The notes beneath the pieces are model-generated. The model did not search any database. It worked only from the letters and a program-made list of their open reading frames with translations, and had not been told where the DNA came from. DNA of 64,000 nt from Capsicum annuum (taxonomy: Eukaryota > Streptophyta > Magnoliopsida > Solanales > Solanaceae): NCBI RefSeq assembly GCF_002878395.1, contig NC_061120.1, positions 113,260,907 to 113,324,906 of the forward strand, read 5' to 3'. Below are positions 1 through 10,929 of this stretch, in pieces. The translations under genes were made by a program, and so were the position numbers. Positions within the stretch are counted from its first letter, which is position 1. Every line of letters starts with the position of its first letter.

Positions 1-1033
1 GGCATGCACCGAAATCGATCCACCATTCTCGATAAATTTCCACCAAGTTGCATTCAGACAACACGACCAAAGATCATCCATTTTTTTCTTGGATTCAGCC
101 ATATTTGTTTGGTCCTTCCTTTTGCCTTTCTTTGGGACACAACAATCTGTTGACTTGTGGCCAATCTTGCCACAATTAAAGCATTTCCCCATGAATTTTT
201 TCTTAAGTTGATTGCTTTCTTGTCCAACTTTCTTTCGCTTTTTTGAGTTGTTGTGGTCTTCTTCTACAATGTTTGCCCTATTCATTGCAGAATTTCCTTT
301 CGATTTTCTTTTCGCGGCTTTGTTGTCTTCTTCGATGCGCACTCTCACTATGAGGTCTTTGACTTTCATCTTTTTTCGTTTATGTTTCAAGTAGTTTTTG
401 AAGTCCTTCCACATAGGTGGTAACTTCTCTATTATTGCCGTGACTTGAAACGCCTCATTCACAACAAACCTACAATAAAGTTTATGTGAAATTAAGAACA
501 TTTTTAATATGTTCAAACAAGGTATTTACCAAATTCATACCTTCCGCAAGGAGACCGTGGATGATAACTTGTAGTTTCTTTACTCGGGATAAACAAACTT
601 GCTATCAATTATTTATACTCAAGGAATTTTGCAACAAAGAACTTTTTGGTTTCAACATCCTCAGTATTGTATTTTCTTTCTAGCGCACCCCACAACTCTT
701 TTGCCATCTTCATTCCACTATACACGTTGTATAGGTCATCTTGGAGGCCACCATAATTCCTGCATAGAAAATCAGAGTATTTTCACACCTCTATAATGAC
801 AAATTGCTTCTGGTTAGAAGTTTTCTCGGGAAACTCTGGAGAAATCTTTGAAGACATAACGTGGCAAGGTAGAAGAACATCTTTTGTTGTCATCTTTTAA
901 AATCAACACCTGTGAATTTTTTGGGTTTGTCCGTTGGTGCCATTTCCTGCGGAGCACTCGTACGACTCGTTGTGGCAACATTAGTTTCTGCCACAGTCGT
1001 TGCAGCATCATTCATATCACTGTCAGTAGTCAT
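1..1033 (-). pseudogene. Copia-A gag, broken, cut by window edge
   Basis: This is the capsid/nucleocapsid gene of a Ty1/copia element. Reading starts at the ATG ending at 1033 (MTTDSDMNDAAT) and reaches the typical KPKKFTGVDFKR stretch, then hits a TGA where relatives have Trp. Several frameshifts follow between about 480 and 830. From about 430 down to 1 the frame reopens with a Lys/Arg-rich region and a CCHC zinc knuckle (CFNCGKIGHKSTDC, about 145-187). Protease and downstream pol lie beyond the left edge. The stop and frameshifts show it is inactive. The family assignment rests on the zinc knuckle and the N-terminal signature. Confidence 0.85.
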
Positions 1034-1990
1034 TTTCCTATCACAAAACGACAGTAAATTTTAGTATATCAAAATACTACCTATATAGTTGTAGCAATTT
1101 AAACACCCCTTGTTTCTAGTTTAACGATGAAGTTTTTATAACTTTCAATCGCTAACCGAATGATCTTTAACTTGTGATGAAGTTTTTATGTCTTCAAATC
1201 ACTTGTTCAGTTCAAACGGAGCAGAAAGCTTAAAGCTTTAATCTCCAGAAACCAAAACAATACAGATTATATATATAAAAAAACTTTAGTGAAAAGAAAA
1301 TTTCACCAAACATGCAAATTTTTTTTCCTCCAATTATTTCCTTAAGATTGTTGTTTCGGGTACACAATGTGTATTATGTCAAAACAACTTCAACACAAGT
1401 TCAAGATTAAATCAAGAACACTTATGAAGTTTTCCAACACCTTCAACACAAGTTCAATATGAATTATCGATGAAGTGTGTTATTTTATTTTAAAGAAAAA
1501 GATGAAGCAGAATAAGCCAAGTTCTCTGAATTCACGGAGTGTCCTTAAAGAAATAATTTCCCTCAAGTATCTGAGGTTGCGGAATTTTCCTCTCAGGATA
1601 AAATAGCTTCACAAGCAGAATGTAGCGGTACCTCAAACCTTCTGATTTTCTTCGAACTCACTCAACAACAGATGATCACAATGAGTTTTTAAAAGTAGAA
1701 AAGTCATTTTTAATGCAAAATTTTTTTATCCTAAACCTATGAAAAAATACAGGTTTATATAGCTATCAAGTGCCTTTCCGGAAAGGAGACAATGGTTCAT
1801 TCGGAAAGGTGTATCCTTTGGAACAGTCATGTCTGTCCATTCGAATTATTGTGTCTTTTTCTGAACAGTCACAACCGTCTGAACAATCCTCCTTTTTCCG
1901 AAACAGTATGTCTTTTCCTCGAAGGGTTGTGTCTCTCTATTTTCCATTCACACCAATTGCAACCAACATGTTAAGATTGCTTTAATCTAG
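1034..1990 (-). mobile_element. Copia-A 5' LTR and leader (approximate limits)
   Basis: This stretch lies directly upstream, in the sense direction, of the Copia-A gag start. In the minus sense it shows a U3-like part (about 1770-1990) with imperfect repeats built on TTTCCGAA/TTCGGAAA and GACTGTTC, a TATA box, then an R-U5-like part down to about 1040. I found no clean TG...CA ends and no tRNA-Met primer site, so the LTR/leader border is not placed. Just before the gag ATG the sense strand reads TTTTGTGATAG, which could be a 3' splice site of a leader intron. Confidence 0.5.
1752..1761 (-). promoter_or_regulatory. candidate TATA box of Copia-A
   Basis: The sense strand reads TATATAAACC, just downstream of the repeated U3 motifs and about 720 bp upstream of the gag ATG. 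The position fits a copia LTR promoter. It is inferred from position and sequence only. Confidence 0.45.
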
Positions 1991-3460
1991 TAGACTACAA
2001 TAATGTTTGAAAAACTTGTATCAGCCTATACATGCCTTACTTTTCATTCGGTGCATTTGACAAGAGGCCTAGGTTTGCTTTACTAATTAAGATTTGAAAG
2101 CTCAGAATCAGTTGTCGGAGCTCTCCTTTCACTCATTGTATTTCTTTATATAGCTGTAGCAGAAAACTTAACCAGATCTATGTGTGTGTCCAAGAAACAT
2201 CTCTTCGACTTTCATAATAAGTAGGTTCTTTCTTTTATAATATATAATTAAGTGTTACACACCTTGCACAGTTGCAATTTTCTTCTTCTTCATGAACCTA
2301 TAGTTAATATTTTCTCAGAATACTTTCTCAAAATATGGTATCTTATGTCTTAAATCTTCAATATATCACGTGCTTTATATAAAATAGATTTCTTATAATT
2401 TAGATGATAGCACATGAATACATTACATGTTTATTTATGAAAGGAATATATCTGAATTTTCCTCTATTGATATTATCAAGAACGAATAGTGCTTAGTATA
2501 TTCCTTCTTGAGAATATAACAGTATAAATTTTCAACCTAAGAACTCATCAAAGAAGATATTTTAATCCATCCTTTTAATCTATAGGGACAAAATTAAATA
2601 GATAATTACATTATCTTATAAAATTGCTATGATATATAATATAACTTTGATCTTCCATGAGTGTCTCAAAAATATATTCTTTTGCTAAGTTACATTTTGC
2701 GTTATGTTTCTGTTATGAGTTATTATCATAAAATGAAAAAAATTATTGTACTCTGAGTAAAATGAACTGGGAAGAGTTATGTGAGAAAGTTTGCTAGGCT
2801 AACAGTATAAGGTTTGATGGTAAACAAATAAATAATAAAATATAACAAACAAATGCAAGAATCAGAGTTCATATAATTATAATAAAGAACTATTGAAAAA
2901 CTAGTCCTTAAGAAGATAGTTGATTAATGGTAAAACAAATTTCATGTGTAGAAGAATTTCCTGAGGAATTAGACTTTCCAATATTTTCAATTTCTCAACT
3001 TTCCGATCAATAGGTCGAAATGAGCTTGGGTGCCTTGGGACTCAAATAAAAGGTCTACCTAGCCCCAAATCAATATTTTAGAGCTGTTGGCACAGTCAAA
3101 ATTTGCATACTAGATCGTTTTGATGAAATTTTTGCCCGGTGACTATATGAAACCAGCGAATACTTTAAAATTGAAATTTTACTCTAAAAAACAAACGAAC
3201 TACCTGATAACCAAACTGACAGTCCCAACCAATCATAAATGTCTTGAGGCAGCTATAGAAAAACTCTAACAGTGAAAATATGCAGAAATATGAAAAATGC
3301 ACTGAAGGGTCATTACACAAATAATTCCATAGAGTTGCAAATTTTACCTTTTTTATTTTATGAACTCATTTGAGAGAATTCGTAAAATCTCTCAAGCTTT
3401 CTATGAGGTCGCTGCATCATCACCATATAAAGTATGCCATTATTCAAATATTAGTAGATG
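1991..3460. other. AT-rich intergenic DNA, nothing recognised
   Basis: No coding frame, RNA gene, LTR end or clear repeat was recognised. Short poly-A and poly-T runs dominate. Confidence 0.4.
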
Positions 3461-3462
3461 AG

Positions 3463-3660
3463 AGTAGAGCCGTCAAAATGAGCTTGACCGTACCCTTGAG
3501 GTTGGTTCAATCTAGTCCGCTATTAGGGTAGAATTGAGTTATGATTTTTAAGCCTAGTTAAAATTGGGGCTTATAATCCCAGCGCAAGTCAGCTCGCTGG
3601 CCCTTGAGATTTGACTGTGGCAAGGCCGGGCTAGTCCGCGGGCCAAAAGACTATTCATTT
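3463..3660. mobile_element. possible hAT-like non-autonomous element fragment
   Basis: It begins TAGAGCCGTCAAAATGAGC, which resembles the TAGRGCYGTCAAAA ends of plant hAT-like elements. The part just inside is unusually G/C-rich, with a CCGCGGGCC core typical of such elements. I did not find the opposite inverted end or an 8-bp target duplication, so this is at most one end of an element. Confidence 0.35.
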
Positions 3661-4400
3661 TTAATTAGAAATATATGAATATTTTGAAAGAAAAAGTAAT
3701 AACTAAAAATATTAGTTATTGAATAAGTTCAACATCCTACATAATTTTTAACTTATTGAGTGCTAAATTTTAATCACCAAGTATAAATGTTTCATTTATA
3801 ATTGCTATTCAATTTAAACATAAAACTAAAAGAAAAATGTGAGAATTAAAAATATAAATTGTGATTACTCAAGAAATTCTAGCTAGTATCTTGCAATTTT
3901 TTAAATCATTTAGAATTAAATCCCTAGTACTAAAATTTCTAACAATAAATATAAAAGTTACATCCATCATAAAATATTCAAAAACTTTTTACAGCTACTG
4001 GAAATTGATTGGACAACATTACCCAAATTCAAAGCGATAATATTTTTAAGTGAATTTTAAATATTATCTATTTTTGATATTCAACTTTTTATATTGTGTA
4101 ACTTATTAATTTGCATATGAATCCAGAAGAAGGTGATGTTAGTTAAGATGATTTAGTCAACGAATTTAAATGTGCTTGATGATGTATTGGTGTTGAAAAT
4201 ATGATAAATCCTCATAGAATTATGTACTTTATATAATAATAATATGTTAAAAGTGTGAAAGGATTTTCATACCTGTTAGCTCTAATATAGATTGAAAAAG
4301 AAAATCTATCAAAAAAATAGGTAAAAATGAAGGGCTTTCGTACTAGTGAGGACTTATTAGTCCTTCGTTATCTTTGCCACAATATCTTCTTTAATTTTGA
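3661..4400. other. AT-rich DNA, nothing recognised
   Basis: No gene or repeat recognised. The truncated 3' part of Copia-B may fade out here, but no coding homology can be read. Confidence 0.35.
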
Positions 4401-4409
4401 GTTAGAGCC

Positions 4410-4758
4410 TCTTCATTATAGGGTTTTGCATGCTACCGTTCCTCAGGTTCATCACAAATTTCCCATTTACCCACAATGAATGATTCAATGTCCTTACAAA
4501 AGATGATTCAACTTGATCGCTCGATAAGCTGTATTGACAAGACAAAACCATTCTTTCAAAGGAGAAATAATCTCCACCATATTGGTGGCACCCACCTGCC
4601 CTTTATAAAGAACTAAAATCTTAATGCAACCAACTCCTTTGTCTACAATATCCGACACATCTTGAGAGTCAGGAATGACTTTCAATCATAGAAATCATTT
4701 TTCATAATTTTCTTTTTTAAGACGAAAGTACTAAAAGATAGTGGATCATTATTTTCTA
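4410..4758 (-). pseudogene. Copia-B gag, N-terminal fragment
   Basis: A minus frame (ATG ending at 4685) reads MKVIPDSQDVSDIVDKGVG. This matches the copia gag N-terminal pattern in which a WxxMKxLLxSQDxWDIV block opens the capsid. A stop just upstream sits where a Trp or Tyr is expected. The frame begins about 90 bp after a primer site and LTR, which is normal spacing for a copia gag. Homology fades below about 4410, so only the first 100 or so codons remain and no pol was found. Confidence 0.55.
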
Positions 4759-4759
4759 T

Positions 4760-4772
4760 GATTCTGATATCA
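4760..4772 (-). promoter_or_regulatory. Copia-B primer binding site
   Basis: The sense strand reads TGATATCAGAATC, a slightly changed TGGTATCAGAGC, complementary to the 3' end of initiator tRNA-Met. It sits at the inner edge of the LTR and fixes the element's orientation. Confidence 0.65.
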
Positions 4773-4775
4773 TGT

Positions 4776-5196
4776 TGTTGGAAAATAATAATTCCACCCA
4801 AAAATAGTATCCATGAATAAAACACGAAAATAACAAGGATGAAACCTTTTTTACATAGAGAAAATAATATTCAAATGAGAAATACAACACGACTATAGTG
4901 AGAAATTTGACACACTTGAGATATTCTTGAAAGAGAATACCACGCTCAAAGAAAACAACCCTCTTTTATATTTGATACTATCACACACACTATTGTCCTT
5001 CATAAACTGTTTTCTATATTATTATGTGAGAACGAGTCTCAACTCTCTATTTCTGGTGTGTCAAAACTAGGAGACGGAGAGCTCCTTTCATTACGTGAGA
5101 AATATTGCTTCAACCAATCACAACCAAGACTGCGTTGTTAATTATTTCCAAATGATATCAAATCGTGCATAACTTCTTCGGAGATATACTCCAACA
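4776..5196 (-). mobile_element. Copia-B 5' LTR (421 bp)
   Basis: The ends are inverted: TGTTGGA at 4776 and TCCAACA ending at 5196. The inner side carries a tRNA-Met primer site followed by a gag start. A 3-bp ambiguity remains because TGT is repeated at 4773. No matching 3' LTR was found at lower coordinates, so the element is truncated. Confidence 0.65.
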
Positions 5197-5564
5197 GAAA
5201 AATGACTGTGATTATAGTTTTTGTTTTCTGTATCTTTATAATAGTATCTGTGAGAGAACCAATGACTATATATCTACATGATCTGATGTGAAATAGATGC
5301 TCTACAAGAATACTTATTAGCAAGGCTCTAAAACTATATCCATTGAATAAGAGGTCCTAATTGTCCCCCTTTTATCTCTTTATCCCATCCTTTAGGTGTT
5401 TGTTTTGTTAGTAGCTACAAATACGGGCATTGTTTTAAGTCCTATTTATCATTTTAATAGTTGTTATACGTTCTTTAGATTTTCTCTCGAAATCTATTTC
5501 AAAATTTATATATTTCCTAAAGACACTAGCAGTCAAAGATTCTCTTTTGATAAATTTCTTTTAG
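5197..5564. other. AT-rich DNA, possible intron
   Basis: No coding signal was recognised. It ends in a pyrimidine-rich tract and TTTTAG immediately before the exon-like segment, as an intron would. Confidence 0.35.
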
Positions 5565-5691
5565 GCGTGGCTCACATACTTTTGGAGAAGGGCCAAAAAT
5601 CATGAAGTGGAGCCAGATATTGCAGACGAGAGATTGCAGTTTTGGATTAACCAAGGTGGCCAACCCCTCACTTCACATGATGCTGTTCATG
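5565..5691 (+). pseudogene. isolated exon-like segment, SCD2-like coiled-coil protein (tentative)
   Basis: A 127-bp open segment is flanked by TTCTTTTAG at its start and GTAAAA at its end, as a real exon would be. It translates without stops to 42 residues that include [18 protein letters not shown], then [10 protein letters not shown] and TSHDAVH. From memory, this combination (Trp-rich start, [15 protein letters not shown]) resembles a region of plant coiled-coil proteins of the SCD2-like family, whose SCD2 member acts in trafficking and cytokinesis. I could not verify this by search. No neighbouring exon is visible on either side. It may be a relic of a lost gene or an exon captured by a transposon. 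Composition differs clearly from the AT-rich surroundings. Confidence 0.4.
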
Positions 5692-5721
5692 GTAAAAAAT
5701 TCCAACTCTATCCACAAGGAG

Positions 5722-5850
5722 AAGAATTAAACAATAACATACTTAATAATCACATAAGTGGGGTCTAGAGAGTGTAAGGGTTACACAGATTTTACCCTTA
5801 CCACGTGTAAGACAAATAGGTAATTCCCATATAGATCCTAGCTTAAGAAC
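5722..5850 (-). mobile_element. Au-like SINE, decayed
   Basis: The plus strand reads AAGTGGGGTCTAGAGAGTG followed by a TTTTACCCTTACCACGTG stretch. This is the reverse complement of the conserved Au SINE core (GGGGTAAGGT...CCAGACCCCACT). A TGTTATTGTT-like tail remains on the sense strand at about 5722-5735, matching the usual TTG-rich tail. The tRNA-related 5' part is eroded, so the 5' limit is approximate. It would have depended on LINE machinery. Confidence 0.6.
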
Positions 5851-5940
5851 AGTGTTTCCAAAACAAGTTTGAAAATAGGAGGAAAAAGAAAAATAGTAAC
5901 CCGTTGATTGCTTTGGAGGCGCCGGTGCAGTTAAATGTAC

Positions 5941-6421
5941 CAAGTAAATGTGGATGAGAATTTAAAGGAGCTTTCTTAATTAAAAGAAGCATTTTAGTGT
6001 GTGATAATTTTGAAAACATACCTACATTAGTGTCTTTTTGTAGTAGCATAAGTAGTTTTACATTTTTTAGGGCAATAATACCCTTATTAAAAATACATAT
6101 TTATCAAATTATCCATGTTGCATGGACAAAAACTAAATTATATGCATTACCGATACCACATCTATAACTAAAGTCTCATCAGTAAATTTGGATGAGAATT
6201 TAAAAGTGCTTTTTTAATTAAAAGAAGTATTTTAGTGTTTGATAATTTGGACAAAACAATTACATTAGTATCTTATTGTAGTGGCATAAGTTGTTTTAAT
6301 TTTTTTAGCGCAATAATACCCTTATTAAAAAATACTACATATTTATCAAATTATCCATGTTGCATGGGCAAAAACTAATTATATGCATTACCGATAACAC
6401 ATCTATATCTAAAGTCTCATA
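5941..6421. repeat. tandem duplication, two units of about 240 bp
   Basis: The unit at about 5941-6180 is repeated at about 6181-6421. Both start AGTAAAT(G/T)TGGATGAGAA and both contain GCAATAATACCCTTATTAAA, CAAATTATCCATGTTGCATG and AAAGTCTCAT. The copies differ by scattered substitutions and small indels. There is no coding content. Confidence 0.85.
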
Positions 6422-6705
6422 AACTTGTCCCACTCAATTTTGCAGCTTTAACTATATAAAATGTAAAACAAATTTCAATATCTCTCAAAAAATAAGTATT
6501 TCGAATCATTTATCCTTTTAATAATCAATACTAAGTTTAAAATGCAATTTACATGTCTTTTGTAGTAATTTGACAGTCAGAACTCTTTTGGATGATTAAC
6601 TTAATACAAATTGTTACTCTCCCAAAATATTTTTCTTGAAACTCAAGTTGATAAAAATGCTTTTCAAAATAAAGTTTTTAAAAATTTAGCCAAATAGTCT
6701 ATAAG

Positions 6706-6760
6706 TAGTGCTTCATAATCAATGTTTAGGAGTATAGTGCTTCATAATCAATGTTTAGTA
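6706..6760. repeat. 29-bp tandem repeat
   Basis: TAGTGCTTCATAATCAATGT occurs twice with a 29-bp period (6706 and 6735). The second copy ends in the TA that flanks the adjoining MITE. Confidence 0.8.
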
Positions 6761-7000
6761 CTCCTAACACAATTTATGTGGTACAATTTGAATTTTAAAA
6801 GTCAAAAAATTAAATTTGACCATAAATTAAGGCATAGATCAAATTTTTTGAAATATGTATCTGAGAACTACGTAAAAAAAACTATAAGTTATAATAATTG
6901 ATAATTCAAAATATTTTAAAGATATCAAAAGTTTGATTAGAGATAGAATTGATTGAATTTCATAATCTAAAAGGTGACACATGCATTGAGTGGAGGAGAG
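6761..7000. mobile_element. Stowaway-like MITE (240 bp)
   Basis: The left end CTCCTAACACAATTTATGTG and the reverse of the right end (CTCTCCTCCACTCAATGCAT) form decayed terminal inverted repeats. They match the CTCCCTCCGTCCCAATTTATG type of plant Tc1/mariner MITEs. A TA dinucleotide flanks both ends (6759-6760 and 7001-7002), the expected target duplication. The interior is AT-rich and non-coding. Confidence 0.7.
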
Positions 7001-7002
7001 TA

Positions 7003-7342
7003 TTGAATGTTTGTGCTTCTTGTTCGGTGTCCCAAGATATGATTCCTGAATAGGAAACCAAGACAAAACAAAAAGTGAGAATAGTAGATCCGCTTCATTT
7101 ATGTCTCGAAAGTATCTTCTTATCCAACTTCTAGAATTTAATTAGAAATGAAGTTTTGTACATATTCCTTTTGCTTAAAATAGATAATAGTCTCATGTTA
7201 TTACGTACAGTAATCAGTAGCTTACCCAAAATTTAAAAGTTATTGTTCGTCACCTAAAGAAGTTCTAAAAAGAGAGAAAAGGATTTTAGCTGATGGTGCA
7301 CACTCAATATTTAGTTAATTTTTTGGTAATTGCTTATAAAAA
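7003..7342. other. AT-rich spacer between MITE and Gypsy-1
   Basis: No gene or repeat recognised. The last five bases (AAAAA, 7338-7342) are the left target duplication of Gypsy-1. Confidence 0.5.
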
Positions 7343-9491
7343 TGTTATGACCCGAACTGAGGCCCTGGCTGCGATGGGTATCCCAAACCATGAAGGCCCG
7401 CCCGAGCAACCCCTTAGCATGTAATCATAAGCATAAGTCATATGAAATGAAAGTGCAGAAGATAAACAGAAAACATGATAGTCCCTTAGTTAAATTTAAA
7501 ACTTCTTAACATCAGACATTAAGAAAACCCAAATTCAGTCTAAAATCAATCTACGAAGCCTCTATTGAACTGAACATACTAGTCTGTCTAAACCGGTATA
7601 AGGCCCCAGGTAGGGCCATAAAACAAGAAAAAAGGGAACCAACACATGGGAAAGATGCCTTCCAAAGTAAGAGAAACTCACCCAACTCTGAATATCTGAA
7701 AATACTCTACTGATTTGCGGAACCATGGTACTGCGCCTCAGAACCTGAAATATAAGGGGTCAATACTCGAAAGTACTGGTAGGTAGAACAATCCAAAAAT
7801 AAAACATATATTTTGTATAGCACAGGTGAGGGAATTTTATAAAATGAATTAGCATAAAGTAAATGTAAACACATGGGCATAGTATGAAAAGCTTCAATTC
7901 ATGCTTGTAAATCCTTGACTCAACTCTTTGCTTTAATTTTGAGTTAGATGGTACACCCTACATTTATAAAATCCTAAGGGCTATATGGAATCCGCCCTTG
8001 ACTCGGCGGCCAATACCCCAATCCATGTTTGCTACAAGGATTGGAATATCAGTAAGAGGGACACACAAGATCCCAAAGTAGGGTGCCATAACCCCCAATC
8101 AAGTCAACATGTAATGGCAGTGGACAAGATCACAAAGCAGGACTCCTAACCATAATCCCAAATTCGAATGAAATAAATCAAAACTACACAAGATCACAAA
8201 GCAGGGTATTATAATCTCGCGTCGGCAAATCACCGTTTCGGGCTATGAGTTTTCTAAACTCGTGCCTTCTTCGGGTAGCCATCTAACTCTCTTTTTAGCC
8301 CAGTTTTAGCCTCTTTAACCATGTTTCATGCTTGTGAACATTCCTTACTTTCATATTAAGGGCATGTTGTAATAGGTATTGTCATACCTAGGCATGCAAG
8401 CCATATCATAGCATATCAAAACCATAGTCCCTTTCATTCAAAAACATATTAGTAACCACTAAAAGTTTTATCAAATCAAATGAGAGTTCTTGATTCAAAA
8501 ACATTAGAAACTTATGCAAACACACTCTCTTTTCAAGACTTTAACACATGATGGTCACTTTTTTAATTAATTACATGCATTTTCTTTATTAGGACACAAG
8601 AGCCTTTAGCAATCAAATAAGCACCCTCTCATTTGCATCATAAAGCAATGCAAATCCACAATTGATAATGAAACTCTTAAAATCAAGCTTTTTATCATTC
8701 GTATGAAAACCCACAACACGTTTAGACAATAAATTTCATAACAAGAGAGGGAATTTCGTAAATTATGCTCTCATATAAATTCTCAAAACCCATTACTTAC
8801 GTACACATGAATAAAGTTCAAGTTTAGGAAAAACCTTATGATAAGCACACACTTCATCAAAATGGGTTCATGAATGCATGCTCTTGAAATAATTTCCAAA
8901 ACACAATACTTGTAAGTAATTATATATCTTACGATCTTGTTAAAATTATAAATTTTACGCCCATGAAACTTAGGATAGTCCCACATACCTCAATACTGAA
9001 CATAGCGTAGAGAAATTTGACCCCTTGGATGTTGGAATTCTCAAACCCTAAGTGTTTCCTTTCTTCTGACTTATGGAATGAAAATTAGAGATTTCACAAA
9101 GGAATTAATGTGTTTTGGGGATGTCTTAAATCTTGGGGAATAGTTTAAAGGGAAAAAGACTAAAAAGTCCCTCTAGACATTGAAAAATAACCATGGGAAA
9201 TATAGCCTCGCGACGTGGGGGAAATCGAGGGAACTAGCCTTTACGACGCGATATCCATCATGTGGATCAACCTCTGCAGTGCGGTGACCATCGCGGGAAC
9301 CATCCTCGATGATGCGGGGCTATCGCTAAGACTTACTACCTCCATGTCCAAAAAAATCATGAACCCCATACAAAAATTCCATAATTCCTCCAGATTACTC
9401 TTTTAACACCCTCGATTATGATTTGAGTAAAAAAATAATATTTCAAGTACGGGGAGACAAAATAAACTAGCCAAAATTTGAGGGTGTTACA
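7343..9491 (-). mobile_element. Gypsy-1 3' LTR (2149 bp)
   Basis: It runs from TGTTATGACCC to GGGTGTTACA and aligns along its length with 17313-19447. Three copies of a CACAAGATCACAAAGCAGG-like motif at about 60-bp spacing lie at 8061-8215. A CpG-rich block with GCGATG-type repeats lies at about 9205-9335, 150-290 bp from the sense 5' end. The polypurine tract (sense CCCAAAGTGGGAATAA) adjoins it at 9492. Confidence 0.9.
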
Positions 9492-10900
9492 TTATTCCCA
9501 CTTTGGGATTATTCATCCTCTAATGAAGACTCAAACCATATTAAGGATGATTTAAGGTGATACATGGAATGTAATACCAAGATAAGATCAATACCTTCCA
9601 AATCATCATCCGTGGATTCAAAATGTTATAGATATCCTTAGCATATATCATCCTCCGACTCCAAAATAGCTTTCTCAACTTTTTGATTATTCCACAACTC
9701 ATTAATTGAAGTTATTTCCTTACTCCTCAACTTTCAGACTTGGAAATCTAAAATAACAATGGGTTCTTTCTCATACGATAAAGAAACTATCACTCCAATC
9801 TCCTCAACAGGCAACACAAGTTAATGATCTCCAATACTTTTACTAAGCATTGACACATGAAATACATGATGGATATAAGCTAACTTTAGGGAAAATTCAA
9901 CTCATACATAACTCCACCTATCTACTTTGCAATTTACTAGGGGCCTATGTCGCGAGGACTGAGTTTCCCTTTCTTTCTGAATCTCATGAATGCCTTCATA
10001 GGGGAGACCTTTAGAAATACCGAATCATCAATCTCAAACTCTAACTCCCTTATTATAACATCAACATAGGACTTCTTGTGACTTTTGGCTGTCTTGAGTC
10101 GCTCTCTAATGACTTTCACTTTCTCCACCACCTGATGGAAAAGGCTAGGCCCAAACAAAAGGGTTTCATCCAATTCATACCAGCCAATCGGTGAAAGACA
10201 TCTTCTCCTATAAAGAGTCTCGAAAGAAGCCACCTGAATATTAGAGTGGTAGCTATTGTTATAGGTGAATTCTATAATGGAAAGTGATCCACCCAACTAC
10301 CTTTAAAGTCAGTTAGCAAGCCCTTAACATATGTTCTAAGGTTTTAATGGTACGCTCTGCTTGCCCATCCGTTTGAAGGTGAAAGACAGTGCTAAGGTTC
10401 ACTTGGGTCCCTAAATCCCTTTAGAAAGACCGCCAAAATTGAAAAGAGAACTGCGTACCTCTATCGCGTATGATGGATACTGGATCCCCATGCAAATGAA
10501 CTATCTCTTGAATGTACAACTTTGCACAATCATCACCCGAGTAACTAGTCCTCACATGAAGAAAGTGAGATGACTTGGTCATCCTATCTACAATCACCCA
10601 AATAGAGTTATATTGGTTTCGAGATCTGAGAAGTCCTGTAGTAAAGTCCATATTGATCATTTCTCATTTCCATAAAGGCAAGGCTATCTCTTGGGAAGTG
10701 ACACGTTATTTCAAATGTTCCACCTTAACTTGTTGGAAATTCGAACACTTAGCCACAAAGTTAGCAACATCTCTTTTCCTATATTCTGCTAGTAAATACC
10801 CTTGAAATTATGATACATTTTAGTAGAGCTAGGGTGAACAACATACCTGAAAGTATGAGCTTCGCCAAGAATACTCTCCCACAAACCGTCTACATCTGGT
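9492..10900 (-). pseudogene. Gypsy-1 integrase and chromodomain-like tail
   Basis: Integrase would insert the cDNA into the chromosome. Reading in the sense direction, a decayed zinc-binding N-terminus (YVVHPSSTKMYH, about 10840) is followed by the catalytic core: MINMDFTTGLL with the first Asp (10660), then DRGTQFSFQFW with the second Asp. The catalytic Glu is seen in QAERTIKTLE at about 10350. The C-terminal module SPMKAFMRFRKKGKLSPRDI ends near 9937. A chromodomain-like remnant, with LWNNQKVEKAILESEDD, follows at about 9600-9720. Stops and frameshifts separate these blocks. Confidence 0.85.
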
Positions 10901-10929
10901 ACACATAACCTACCTTGATACCTCAAAAC

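Noticed and set aside
1034..1439. LTR ending at the CCAACA at 1439
   Set aside because: TGTTGGAAAACTTC looks like an LTR start, but the TATA box and U3 repeats lie further out (to about 1990) and no primer site marks the inner end.
7003..7080. Possible coding exon on the minus strand with a CAG splice acceptor
   Set aside because: Most of the frame runs into the Stowaway-like MITE, which explains the sequence better.
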